DNA of 7,204 nucleotides from CAUZSM01 sp963582685 (GTDB lineage Archaea; Thermoplasmatota; Poseidoniia; Poseidoniales; Thalassarchaeaceae), in contig CAUZSM010000094.1 in assembly GCA_963582685.1 (NCBI GenBank), positions 1 to 7,204 of the forward strand, in the 5' to 3' direction. A program made the translations under genes and the position numbers. This document shows, piece after piece, positions 1-6,423 of the stretch (its first letter is position 1; each line of letters begins with the position of its first letter). The notes under the pieces were generated by a model. The model had not been told where the DNA came from, ran no database searches, and worked only from the letters and a program-made list of their open reading frames with translations.

Positions 1-288
1 AAGGGTGACCTGATTACCGAGATACCAAGCGATGAATGGGCAGATGCGACGGAGATGGAAAACGCGCTTCGGGCCGCTGAGGAAGCAGGTGATGAGGAGG
101 CAGATGAGTTGCCTATTCCTGAGGTGAGGAATCCAGCAACCGGTCATTTGGTAGTATCGGGAACTGAAGGTGTCGGAATCGAGCGACTTCGCCTTGAGAT
201 AGTCGAGAAAATCAGTAAAGAGGCACCACAAGACCGGCTCAGTCTACCGGAAAACTGGCACAGAGAGAGACTGCGATTCAGATCGTAG
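1..288 (+). CDS. P-loop GTPase, C-terminal fragment (HflX/Obg-like G domain end)
   Basis: The frame is open from the first base to a TAG at 286-288, giving 95 residues that must continue upstream of the window. It opens with KGDLI, which fits the second half of a GTPase G4 motif (NKxD). At residues 51-59 VVSGTEGVG, followed by IERLRLEIVEKI, fits the G5 (SA-type) loop and the closing helix of a TRAFAC-class G domain. About 45 residues lie between the two, including an acidic stretch (residues 27-36), longer than usual, so there is probably an insertion. The protein ends about 25 residues after that helix with a basic tail, so no large C-terminal domain follows. The HflX-like family is the best guess, but the identifying N-terminal part is not visible. 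The ATG at 55 is internal, not a start. Its last 11 bases overlap the convergent zinc-ribbon gene. Confidence 0.6.
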   Translation, partial: KGDLITEIPSDEWADATEMENALRAAEEAGDEEADELPIPEVRNPATGHLVVSGTEGVGIERLRLEIVEKISKEAPQDRLSLPENWHRERLRFRS

Positions 289-394
289 AAACGTGGCCGC
301 AGATCACGCAGAACACCGTGCGTTCGGTCATTGCCGGCTCAACACCCGCAAGGTCGATGGGAGCACCACATCCTTGGCAAGTGAAGTTGCTCAT
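278..394 (-). CDS. Tiny double-CxxC zinc-ribbon protein (38 aa)
   Basis: This is a short reading frame from ATG at 394-392 to TGA at 280-278. The 38-residue product begins MSNFTCQGCGAPIDL and ends VFCVICGHVSTI, with two CxxC pairs at C6/C9 and C29/C32, each followed by G or CG as in zinc-knuckle ribbons. Spacing of 19 residues between the pairs suits one zinc ribbon and leaves little else, so the protein is essentially a single zinc fold. An in-frame ATG at 412 would add six residues (MRIARA). Neither start has a clear Shine-Dalgarno, and the frame is closed by a TGA at 436-434. It lies 34-52 bases downstream of the two-helix membrane protein gene on the same strand and is probably the last gene of that transcript. 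The role is unknown; nucleic-acid or protein binding is only an inference from the fold. The cysteine pattern is seen directly; expression is not shown. Confidence 0.6.
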   Translation of the reverse strand: MSNFTCQGCGAPIDLAGVEPAMTERTVFCVICGHVSTI

Positions 395-445
395 GGCACG
401 TGCGATTCGCATTCGGTTCTTGAACGCGACGCTTCATCAACAGGC

Positions 446-1048
446 TCAATTGCGCTTGCGGAAGAACGGCTGTACAGGGAAAGCCATGTGCATCCCAGAC
501 AGGCATAGCAGCACTCCGGTTATTGCCAGCAGCACCTCGAACCAGAAGGCCAGAGATACTGACCATTCGGTGGTGATGATGTTGGTATCCATTGTCGCCG
601 CACCGGCATGACCGCCGGTGACAAACCGCAGATCACCGGGAGAAAGTCCGTGGTTGATTTCGCCCGTGGTGTCGGGCCCACCTGCAATGAAATCATATTG
701 CGAAGCGGTGCAGTTGGTCAGACCATTCTCGTCAGGTGGGCAGGTACCAGCGTAAGATGCATCGACGATTCCAATCCACGCCTCATCTCTTTTGTCCCAA
801 GTGATGTCAAGTTCCACGTCGAGCATGAAGAAGGCTGTTGGAACCTCAAGGTCGGATTCTGACATTCCTGTCATGCAGTCAGCCGTATCGATTCCTACGC
901 AAGGTATTGCAGGGATTTCTTCTTCCATTTCACCTGAAGCGAATCCGATGAGTGAACCGAGTAGTAAGAGGACGCAGATACAGCCAACAGCGAATGGAAG
1001 CACCGAGAGTATTCTGACCATCATCGCAGATTCCACCCTTGTCGTCAT
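446..1048 (-). CDS. Unrecognised membrane protein with two transmembrane segments
   Basis: The 200-residue product is not recognised as a known family. A basic N-terminus precedes a hydrophobic segment at about residues 13-38 (FAVGCICVLLLLGSLIGF), which could be a signal anchor. Then comes an acidic stretch (EMEEE), and a polar domain at about 45-160 with four cysteines (50, 58, 103, 113). A second hydrophobic segment lies at about 164-187, and the tail is basic, ending RKRN. By the positive-inside rule both ends face the cytoplasm and the middle domain is outside, where the cysteines could form disulfides. The ATG at 1048 lies 9 bases after the preceding gene's TGA but has no ribosome site. 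Tandem ATGs at 1024 and 1021 are preceded by GGTGG about 8 bases upstream and are an equally good or better start (192 residues). It sits third in the UMP kinase gene set. Real gene likely, function unknown. Confidence 0.8.
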   Translation of the reverse strand: MTTRVESAMMVRILSVLPFAVGCICVLLLLGSLIGFASGEMEEEIPAIPCVGIDTADCMTGMSESDLEVPTAFFMLDVELDITWDKRDEAWIGIVDASYAGTCPPDENGLTNCTASQYDFIAGGPDTTGEINHGLSPGDLRFVTGGHAGAATMDTNIITTEWSVSLAFWFEVLLAITGVLLCLSGMHMAFPVQPFFRKRN

Positions 1049-1057
1049 AGATGAGGT

Positions 1058-1381
1058 TCATGTTTTGCTAATTACCATTGGTAGTACGAACGAGATTGCC
1101 ACAACACCGAGTGCAATCCACGGCAGCCAGCTGATTCTGCGCCGCTGCCTCTCTCGGTCATCCCACTCCTTTACGCAATCCGCATCATCGCATACTGGTG
1201 GGTCACGGCCCATGCCGACCGTTACCTGGCAGATCTTGCAATGCATGTGTGGAGGGACATACTGTGGATGACCGGTGGTGGAAGGCAGACCGGGGCCGGG
1301 CTTCTTCTTCCCTTTCTTGGCTACCTTGGCCCTAGCCGCGTTGGCTCGAACTGACTCAGCCAGCCTATCTTTCATTCCCAT
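1058..1381 (-). CDS. DUF2116-like zinc-ribbon protein with C-terminal membrane anchor
   Basis: The 107-residue product has three parts. A basic, lysine/proline-rich N-terminal region covers residues 1-40 (KKGKKKPGPG). A zinc-ribbon core follows with MHCKIC at 46-51 (C48, C51) and a second pair C64/C69, then a basic linker RERQRRR. One hydrophobic helix at about 84-103 ends the protein. The order HCxxC, CxxxxC, charged segment, C-terminal helix is that of the archaeal DUF2116 zinc-ribbon family, which is small and uncharacterised; assignment is from pattern memory only. The second pair is CxxxxC rather than the commoner CxxxC. The helix would tail-anchor the ribbon with the basic part in the cytoplasm. 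The ATG follows the UMP kinase TAG with no gap (TAGATG), which indicates translational coupling; a second ATG two codons later is possible. Function unknown; nucleic-acid contact is inferred from the basic region. Confidence 0.75.
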   Translation of the reverse strand: MGMKDRLAESVRANAARAKVAKKGKKKPGPGLPSTTGHPQYVPPHMHCKICQVTVGMGRDPPVCDDADCVKEWDDRERQRRRISWLPWIALGVVAISFVLPMVISKT

Positions 1382-2092
1382 CTATTCACTCGTCCGTATG
1401 GTGGTCCCTGTGAATGTTCCGCCTAGTATGGCTGACCTGAGCAGGGATGGGTCTCTGCCATCGAGTACCGCTAGAGGCATGTTGGCCTCGATGGCGGCTG
1501 CGACTCCTATCGCGTCAATTACCCCTGAGCCGCCTGCCTTTCCGTGTTGAGGAGGGCCGACGATTTGCTGCAGTTCAGCGAGGGTCATATCCTCTATAGT
1601 TCGTGCTTCTAAGTTGCTACGCGGGTCGGAGTCGAACACGTGAGTAACGTTGGTGGCGATGATGCAGCGCTCGGCACCGGAGCAGATTGCGAACTGGATT
1701 GCGACGTTGTCAGTAGTATGGCCGGGTACAGTGCCACCCATCACTACAATCGAGTGTTCTGTCAAAGCAGCCGCCCCGTCGTGCCAAGTCAGCGGGATGT
1801 CACCGCAAACGTCCAATCCGCGCCCGGCCAATGCCTGAGTGATGATGGAAGCATTGACTCTGGTGGCGGCGATGCCGATTTCATCGAGTTCAGCCAAGTC
1901 GCTCACAGTTGCCTTAGCCTGTGCTATCGCTTCACGGGCTCGGAATCCTCCTCCGATGACCAATCCGAGCCTTTCTCCCCGCCCAATCAGTTCAGCACAT
2001 GAATCGCAGAGAGCGGCAAGCCAAGAATGGCCTGCATCGACATCAGGTCCGAGAAGACTGCCTCCCAGCGCGACGATAATCGGTGCTGACAC
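1382..2092 (-). CDS. pyrH: UMP kinase, archaeal type
   Basis: This enzyme phosphorylates UMP to UDP with ATP in the cytoplasm, the step feeding all pyrimidine nucleotide synthesis. From the GTG at 2092 the product has 236 residues, close to the roughly 225-240 of archaeal members of the amino-acid kinase fold. Visible motifs, in order, are LGGSLL (9-14) for phosphate binding, VIGGGFRAR (45-53), DEIGIAATRVNA (70-81) at the UMP site, GGTVPGHTTD (119-128), and TNVTHVFDSDP (148-157) at the nucleotide site. The frame stays open to ATGs at 2161 and 2227, but these add a basic, low-complexity leader (RRRRHEA) unlike the family, and 2227 would overlap the aRF1 start. GTG fits the homology, though no good Shine-Dalgarno precedes it; ATG 2161 is the main alternative (259 residues). 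It is first in the leftward gene set and divergent from aRF1. Confidence 0.9.
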   Translation of the reverse strand: MSAPIIVALGGSLLGPDVDAGHSWLAALCDSCAELIGRGERLGLVIGGGFRAREAIAQAKATVSDLAELDEIGIAATRVNASIITQALAGRGLDVCGDIPLTWHDGAAALTEHSIVVMGGTVPGHTTDNVAIQFAICSGAERCIIATNVTHVFDSDPRSNLEARTIEDMTLAELQQIVGPPQHGKAGGSGVIDAIGVAAAIEANMPLAVLDGRDPSLLRSAILGGTFTGTTIRTSE

Positions 2093-2161
2093 GAAGCGGC
2101 TGAACGCGTTCGCTTCATGACGCCTTCGGCGATTTCCTTTCGCGTGCGAATGCGTGCGCAT

Positions 2162-2178
2162 CGCCGGCTTCGCCGGCG
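2162..2178. repeat. Perfect 7-bp GC inverted repeat with 3-base loop
   Basis: The sequence CGCCGGC-TTC-GCCGGCG forms a perfect, all-GC 7-bp stem closed by a three-base loop. It lies 48 bases before the aRF1 ATG and directly next to the alternative UMP kinase ATG (2161). It could be a leader hairpin on either transcript, or a protein-binding palindrome. No U-run follows on either strand, so it does not look like a terminator. Confidence 0.6.
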
Positions 2179-2213
2179 GAAGGATTGATGGGGGCCGGTT
2201 GGTCGGAGTGCCC

Positions 2214-2225
2214 GGAGGTAACCTC
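2214..2225 (+). promoter_or_regulatory. aRF1 Shine-Dalgarno inside a small inverted repeat
   Basis: GGAGGT at 2214-2219 lies 7 bases before the ATG at 2227, an ideal ribosome site that fixes the aRF1 start. GAGG at 2215-2218 is repeated in inverse as CCTC at 2222-2225 with TAA between, so a 4-bp hairpin could cover the ribosome site; as DNA it is an 11-base palindrome GAGGT-A-ACCTC. Whether the hairpin matters in vivo is unknown. Confidence 0.7.
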
Positions 2226-2226
2226 A

Positions 2227-3480
2227 ATGTCTGATGAATTGGAGATGCAACGGCGCCGCCTTAGGGCGAAGACTGCGCTGGAAGATCTCTCCGGAATGCG
2301 AGGCATGGGGACTGAGTTGGTCACGGTGATTGTTCCTCCAGATAGGCAGATTCACGATGTGCGTCAACAATTGGGCCAAGAATTAGGCCAAGCGCAGAAC
2401 ATCAAGTCGAAAAGTACCAAGAAACACGTCTCCGATGCCATCGAATCTGCGGTATCAACTCTCAATCGCTACAAGAACATGCCAGAGAATGGCATCGCCA
2501 TTTTCACTGGCCACGTAATAATTGGCAACAACAAGACGAGAATGGTCACTGTGGTCATCGACGAACCTCATGAGCCATTCCAGTCATTCCGCTACCGCTG
2601 TGACTCCACATTCGAAGTCAGCCAGTTGGAGGACATGCTGATTGACAAGACCTGCTATGGGCTATTTGTCATCGACCGCGGCGAAGCAGCCTATGGCCTT
2701 GCCAGCGGCAAGCGCGTTCACTGTCAGGAACAATTGGTATCCAACATCATGGGTAAGCACCGGCAGGGTGGACAATCAGCCCAGCGATTCGAGAGACTGA
2801 TTGAGGAAGCGGCTCACAAGTTCTTCAAGCGAGCGACAGAACATGCGAACTCGTACTGGCTTCCGATGATTGCCGACATGAAAGGCATCATCATTGGCGG
2901 ACCGGGAGCTACCAAGGATTTCGTCGTGAAAAATGACTACTTCCACCACGAGGTGAAGAAACTCATCTGCAGCCCTCACTTCGATGTCGGCTATTCAAAC
3001 GAATCCGGACTGCGCGAATTGGTGCAGAGGGCTGGCGGCTTGATGCATGAGATTGAGTTGGATGCTGAACGCAATCTGGTCAATCGCTTCCTCACTGAAG
3101 TGATGCAAGCGCACCCCAAGGCTACCTATGGTGAGATGATGGTGCGGGCTGCGCTTGACCAAGGTGCTGTGGACACACTGTTGCTCTCGGAGGGTTTGCG
3201 CAAGGTGCGACTATCCTACTCATGTCGTCAGTGCAACCACGAATGGGTTGTGACTGGTGACAGGGTCTCGGAAATCCCGCCCTGTGCGTCCTGTTCTGCT
3301 GCTGCCAATCAGGTCAGAGCGGATGAGGATGCGACTGAGTCTCTCATCGACGAATTGACCCAGATAGCAGGACATTCATCGAGTAAGGTGACACTGATTT
3401 CCACTGATACTGAGGAAGGTGTGTCTCTGAATACCGCCTTTGGCGGAATCGCAGCGCTGCTGCGCTATGCTTGGAGTTGA
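2227..3480 (+). CDS. prf1: Peptide chain release factor subunit 1 (aRF1)
   Basis: aRF1 reads all three stop codons in the ribosomal A site and triggers release of the finished protein; with aPelota/aEF1A partners it resembles eukaryotic eRF1. The product is 417 residues, normal for the family. The N-terminal stop-decoding domain shows NIKS at 58-61 and the YxCxxxF motif as YRCDSTF at 123-129. The middle domain carries the catalytic GGQ at 181-183 within GKHRQGGQSAQRFERL. The C-terminal domain holds an archaeal zinc ribbon with C333/C336 and C353/C356. All key residues are intact. The start at 2227 follows GGAGGT by 7 bases and begins MSDELEMQRRRLRAK, matching usual aRF1 N-termini; the frame extends upstream but without family similarity. 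Its TGA is 7 bases before argS, so the two genes are probably co-transcribed. Confidence 0.96.
   Translation: MSDELEMQRRRLRAKTALEDLSGMRGMGTELVTVIVPPDRQIHDVRQQLGQELGQAQNIKSKSTKKHVSDAIESAVSTLNRYKNMPENGIAIFTGHVIIGNNKTRMVTVVIDEPHEPFQSFRYRCDSTFEVSQLEDMLIDKTCYGLFVIDRGEAAYGLASGKRVHCQEQLVSNIMGKHRQGGQSAQRFERLIEEAAHKFFKRATEHANSYWLPMIADMKGIIIGGPGATKDFVVKNDYFHHEVKKLICSPHFDVGYSNESGLRELVQRAGGLMHEIELDAERNLVNRFLTEVMQAHPKATYGEMMVRAALDQGAVDTLLLSEGLRKVRLSYSCRQCNHEWVVTGDRVSEIPPCASCSAAANQVRADEDATESLIDELTQIAGHSSSKVTLISTDTEEGVSLNTAFGGIAALLRYAWS
3473..3476 (+). promoter_or_regulatory. argS ribosome binding site
   Basis: GGAG at 3473-3476, inside the last codons of aRF1, lies 11 bases before the ATG at 3488. It supports that start over in-frame ATGs at 3440 and 3467, which lie inside aRF1 with poorer sites. 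The spacing is slightly long. Confidence 0.5.
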
Positions 3481-3487
3481 TGTTCAG

Positions 3488-5293
3488 ATGAAGGCACTGG
3501 TAGCCGAGGTGATGCCCGCGCTTGCTGCCGCTATGGCTGAGGCTGGAATAAAGGGCGATTTCTGGCACTCGATGCTCGGAAAGTCGAGGGATGCAAACCA
3601 AGGCGACCTCGCCCTGCCCTGTTTCCCCTTCGCAAAGCAATTGGGTGAAGCGCCGGATGCAATCGCCAGCAGAATTGCGGTAGCGATGGACACTTCTTCG
3701 CCAGCAATCAGCGAGGTGACTGCCAGCGGTGGATATCTGAATATCCGAGCAGATATTGGCTGGTTGGCCTCGCGCCTGCTCTCTCCGGATGCACTAGAGA
3801 AAATGGGCGGAATTTTCATCGAACATACTTCGGCCAACCCGAATGGGCCATTCCACGTCGGCCGCGCTCGTAACGCAGTACTCGGCGACACCTTGGTCCG
3901 GATGCACCGAGCGGCCGGCTACGATGTAACAGCGGAGTATTACGTCGATGACATGGGTAAACAGGTCGGAATCCTGTGCTGGGCTCTTGAGAATCTCTCC
4001 GAGGAGGAGGTCGCGACTGTGTTGTCTGATGCTGGCCTTGATTCAGAGCCGGGACCACACGCTGACAAACCGGACCATATCGCCGTGCGCTCGTATCAGG
4101 CAGCAAATGCAATCACGGTTTTACAAGGTACGGATTCTGCCAAGGATTTCTCACCATCCGAAACAATCAGCGGAACGCACAGATTGGTGCAAAATCTCAC
4201 TGACGTTGGACAGGCAGTGACAGAATTGGTTCAACTCTCCGAGGAGGCCGATGAAGACGTTCTCAATCGCTTTGATGCTGCTTATCAGCCGGTGCTCGAG
4301 GGCATGTTGGAGACACTTGCGCGGATGGGTATCTCGTTTGACTCATTCACCAAGGAATCCCGATTCATTGTCGATGGCAGTGTGGACGTAATCATGCAGA
4401 GTTTGCAAGACAGTGAGTTGCACGATGTGGCTGAAAACGGCGCATATTACCTTGAATTGGAATCAAAGGGGGTCGCTGGCACGTCGACCAGATTCTACTA
4501 CCGCCGAGGAGACGGCTCAAGCCTGTATGCGACTCGGGACATCGCTTATCATCAGTGGAAATGGTCTCAGAGTGGCCGTTTGCTGAACATTTTGGGTGAG
4601 GACCACAAACTGCAGTCACGGCAAGTCTGCATCGCACTGGAAGAATTGGGCATTCAAGTTCCAGAAGTGGTGTTCTACGCTTTCACCAAACTCGCCGACG
4701 GCAAGATGAGCACTCGGCGCGGCAACGTGGTATTCATGGATGACCTGCTCGATGAGGCCAGTGGCCGCGCCCTCGAGATCGTTCGTGGTAACCGCTCAGA
4801 CCTCGGTGATGAGGCACTGGCTGGAATTGCCGAGGCGGTTGGTGTATCGGCGACTCGCTTCAATATCGCCCGCATCTCTCCCGAGAAGGGCATCACTTTC
4901 CGCTGGGAGGAGGCATTGAGCCTCGAGGGAGATAGTGCGCCATTCATCATGTACAGTCACGCTCGCGCATGTTCGATTTCGCGCAAAGCCGGTGCGCAAG
5001 ATATGCCTGATTCGATTGATGTTAGCGAACTTGATGATACGGCCATCGCTTTGATTCGCAGAATGGCGAAGATGCAGGACGAGTTGCACGCCTCAGTCAA
5101 TCTGGCTCGACCAAACCTGTTCTGTGCCTGGCTCTCAGGACTAGCGTCTGACTACAACCGCTTCTACCGTGAGAACCACGTCATCACTGACGATGGAGTA
5201 AACACCCGGAATCTGCTGCTCAATGAACTCGCTCGCGAGCATTTGCGACGCGGTTGCGATGCGGTTGGCATCAATCCAATCGAAGAAATGTGA
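3488..5293 (+). CDS. argS: Arginyl-tRNA synthetase
   Basis: This class-I synthetase charges tRNA-Arg with arginine using ATP in the cytoplasm. The 601-residue length suits the family. The N-terminal tRNA D-loop-binding domain is seen in residues 1-100, with NQGDLALPCFPFAK at 37-50. The HIGH signature appears as HTSANPNGPFHVGRARN (HVGR at 123-126). The catalytic core continues through YYVDDMGKQVG (151-161) and YATRDIAYH (347-355), and the KMSKS loop is ADGKMSTRRGNV (403-413). The DALR-type anticodon-binding domain runs from about 484 (APFIMYSHARACSI) to the end. A roughly 90-residue stretch at 165-255 between YVDDMGKQVG and the body of the core is typical of archaeal forms in length but rich in acidic residues. 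All catalytic signatures look intact. It is the middle gene of the aRF1-argS-oxidoreductase set. Confidence 0.96.
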   Translation: MKALVAEVMPALAAAMAEAGIKGDFWHSMLGKSRDANQGDLALPCFPFAKQLGEAPDAIASRIAVAMDTSSPAISEVTASGGYLNIRADIGWLASRLLSPDALEKMGGIFIEHTSANPNGPFHVGRARNAVLGDTLVRMHRAAGYDVTAEYYVDDMGKQVGILCWALENLSEEEVATVLSDAGLDSEPGPHADKPDHIAVRSYQAANAITVLQGTDSAKDFSPSETISGTHRLVQNLTDVGQAVTELVQLSEEADEDVLNRFDAAYQPVLEGMLETLARMGISFDSFTKESRFIVDGSVDVIMQSLQDSELHDVAENGAYYLELESKGVAGTSTRFYYRRGDGSSLYATRDIAYHQWKWSQSGRLLNILGEDHKLQSRQVCIALEELGIQVPEVVFYAFTKLADGKMSTRRGNVVFMDDLLDEASGRALEIVRGNRSDLGDEALAGIAEAVGVSATRFNIARISPEKGITFRWEEALSLEGDSAPFIMYSHARACSISRKAGAQDMPDSIDVSELDDTAIALIRRMAKMQDELHASVNLARPNLFCAWLSGLASDYNRFYRENHVITDDGVNTRNLLLNELAREHLRRGCDAVGINPIEEM

Positions 5294-5309
5294 TTTGGCG
5301 AATGATATT

Positions 5310-5314
5310 GAGGA
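5310..5314 (+). promoter_or_regulatory. Ribosome binding site of the MDR oxidoreductase
   Basis: GAGGA at 5310-5314 ends 6 bases before the ATG at 5321. This spacing picks ATG 5321 and rules out the in-frame TTG at 5315, which would touch the site directly. Confidence 0.7.
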
Positions 5315-5320
5315 TTGAGC

Positions 5321-6355
5321 ATGCGTCGAGTCATTTACACGAAGCGAGGTGGCATGGATGCGATTGACATCGCGGAATCGCCCACACCTAGTCCCGCAGC
5401 GGGTGAGGTTCTAGTCGAGGTTCACCGAGCCGGAATCAACTTCGCCGACCTGATGATGCGTCAGGGTCTCTACTCACCGGTTCCACCTTTCCCCTTCACA
5501 CCCGGTTACGAAATCTCGGGAGTGGTCAAGGAACTTGGGACAGATGTCGAGGGAACTGGGCTGTCTGTGGGCGACCGCGTAGTCTCATTGTGTGGAATGG
5601 GTGGATATTCGGAGCAGATTGTGACCCTTGCCGAGCGTTGTTTCAGACTGCCGGACTCAATCTCGTTTGACGCCGCAGCAGCATTTCCGGTCACCTACCT
5701 GACTGCACACCACATGCTGACCTATCTGGGGAATTTCCAGAAGGGTGACTCGATTCTCGTTCACCACGCCGCCGGAGGGGTTGGAGTAGCAACCGCCCAA
5801 CTCGCTAAGGCGCTCGGGGCCTCCAAGGTGTTCGGAACAGCCTCAGCTACCAAAGCGGACTTCGTTCACTCGCTCGGGGTGCGCTTCATCGACCGGGGGA
5901 GCGAGGACTTCGTTGAGGTGTGTAAGCGTGAGACCGATGGATTAGGAGTTCACCACGCTCTTGACCCGGTTGGAGGCAAACACATGATGCGCTCCTACAA
6001 GGCTCTCCGCTCGGGCGGGCGGTTGTACGCGTTCGGCGGCTCAGCCGCTGTAAAAGGTAGCAAACGTTCGCTAGTGACGGCGCTGCGAATGGTGCTGACT
6101 ACTCCGAAGTTCAATCCATTCAAGATGATGAACTCGAACAAGGCAGTCTTCGGAGTTCACATGGGGACTTGGAAGGACGAGGCCGTACTGAAAAAGCAGG
6201 TATCCTCGTTGGTGGAGATGCTTGAGGACGGGCTAATCTCTCCTGTGGTCGACAAGGTGTTTCGGTTTGATGAAGTGGCATCCGCTCAGCAGTATATTCA
6301 CGACCGCAAGAATCGCGGTAAGGTGCTACTGGATTTCTCGCCTCAAAGCAGATGA
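5321..6355 (+). CDS. Zinc-independent MDR oxidoreductase, quinone reductase / VAT1-like
   Basis: This is a medium-chain dehydrogenase/reductase that should use NADPH to reduce a quinone or an enone-type carbonyl; the substrate cannot be told. Its 344 residues comprise an N-terminal GroES-like domain (about 1-120, with AGINFADLMMRQGLY at 37-51 and PFTPGYEISGVV at 58-69) and a Rossmann domain. The Rossmann domain has the nucleotide loop AAGGVG at 150-155 and FGTASATK at 171-178. The catalytic-zinc ligand pattern of alcohol dehydrogenases is absent, as expected of the quinone reductase branch. The segments FGTASATK and NSNKAVFGVHMG (271-282) recall the VAT1 subgroup of eukaryotes and bacteria, from memory of that family. 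It is last in the rightward set, 27 bases after argS, with its own Shine-Dalgarno. No functional link to translation is evident. Confidence 0.88.
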   Translation: MRRVIYTKRGGMDAIDIAESPTPSPAAGEVLVEVHRAGINFADLMMRQGLYSPVPPFPFTPGYEISGVVKELGTDVEGTGLSVGDRVVSLCGMGGYSEQIVTLAERCFRLPDSISFDAAAAFPVTYLTAHHMLTYLGNFQKGDSILVHHAAGGVGVATAQLAKALGASKVFGTASATKADFVHSLGVRFIDRGSEDFVEVCKRETDGLGVHHALDPVGGKHMMRSYKALRSGGRLYAFGGSAAVKGSKRSLVTALRMVLTTPKFNPFKMMNSNKAVFGVHMGTWKDEAVLKKQVSSLVEMLEDGLISPVVDKVFRFDEVASAQQYIHDRKNRGKVLLDFSPQSR

Positions 6356-6377
6356 CCCCTGTATCGACGGGTGTTGG

Positions 6378-6389
6378 ATGGGTACCCAT
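6378..6389. repeat. 12-base perfect palindrome
   Basis: ATGGGTACCCAT is a perfect palindrome with no spacer. It lies 22 bases after the oxidoreductase stop. With no loop it is a poor RNA hairpin, so a DNA-binding dimer site or chance are the options. Confidence 0.45.
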
Positions 6390-6423
6390 GCGCTCAAAAT
6401 GAGTCAAAGGGCCCCCCTTGCAC

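Larger units (their letters stand above)
2093..2226. other. Divergent spacer between pyrH and aRF1
   Basis: This stretch separates two divergent gene sets and should hold both promoters. I see no clear AT-rich TATA box in it; the DNA is GC-rich throughout. It does contain a strong GC hairpin (2162-2178) and the inverted repeat around the aRF1 Shine-Dalgarno. If UMP kinase starts at the upstream ATG (2161), part of this stretch becomes coding. Confidence 0.5.

Noticed and set aside
289..445. Possible tRNA or other RNA gene in the gap after the GTPase
   Set aside because: No cloverleaf with a T-loop GTTCRANNC and matching acceptor arms could be built; the gap is explained by the tiny zinc-ribbon gene.
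339..566. Minus-strand frame with several cysteines and histidines at its end (CHEQLHLPRMWCSHRPCGC)
   Set aside because: It overlaps the end of the two-helix protein gene in another frame. Its cysteines come from reading the real CxxC ribbon gene out of frame, without regular ligand spacing.
293..1271. Several + strand open frames opposite the membrane-protein and zinc-ribbon genes
   Set aside because: They have no family likeness and no ribosome sites. The minus-strand frames in the same place show membrane helices and zinc ligands, so the + frames are shadows.
2185..2226. Upstream TTG/ATG starts for aRF1 at 2185 and 2188
   Set aside because: An AAGGA lies too close to the ATG at 2188, and the extra residues are unlike release factors. 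GGAGGT at ideal spacing and the family-like N-terminus favour 2227.
3440..3487. argS start at 3440 or 3467 inside aRF1
   Set aside because: These would add cysteine-rich residues derived from the aRF1 end in another frame. The ATG at 3488 after GGAG gives a normal ArgRS N-terminus.
3816..4112. Antisense frames within argS and the oxidoreductase
   Set aside because: They are arginine/proline-rich shadows of GC-rich coding sequence with no motif or ribosome site.
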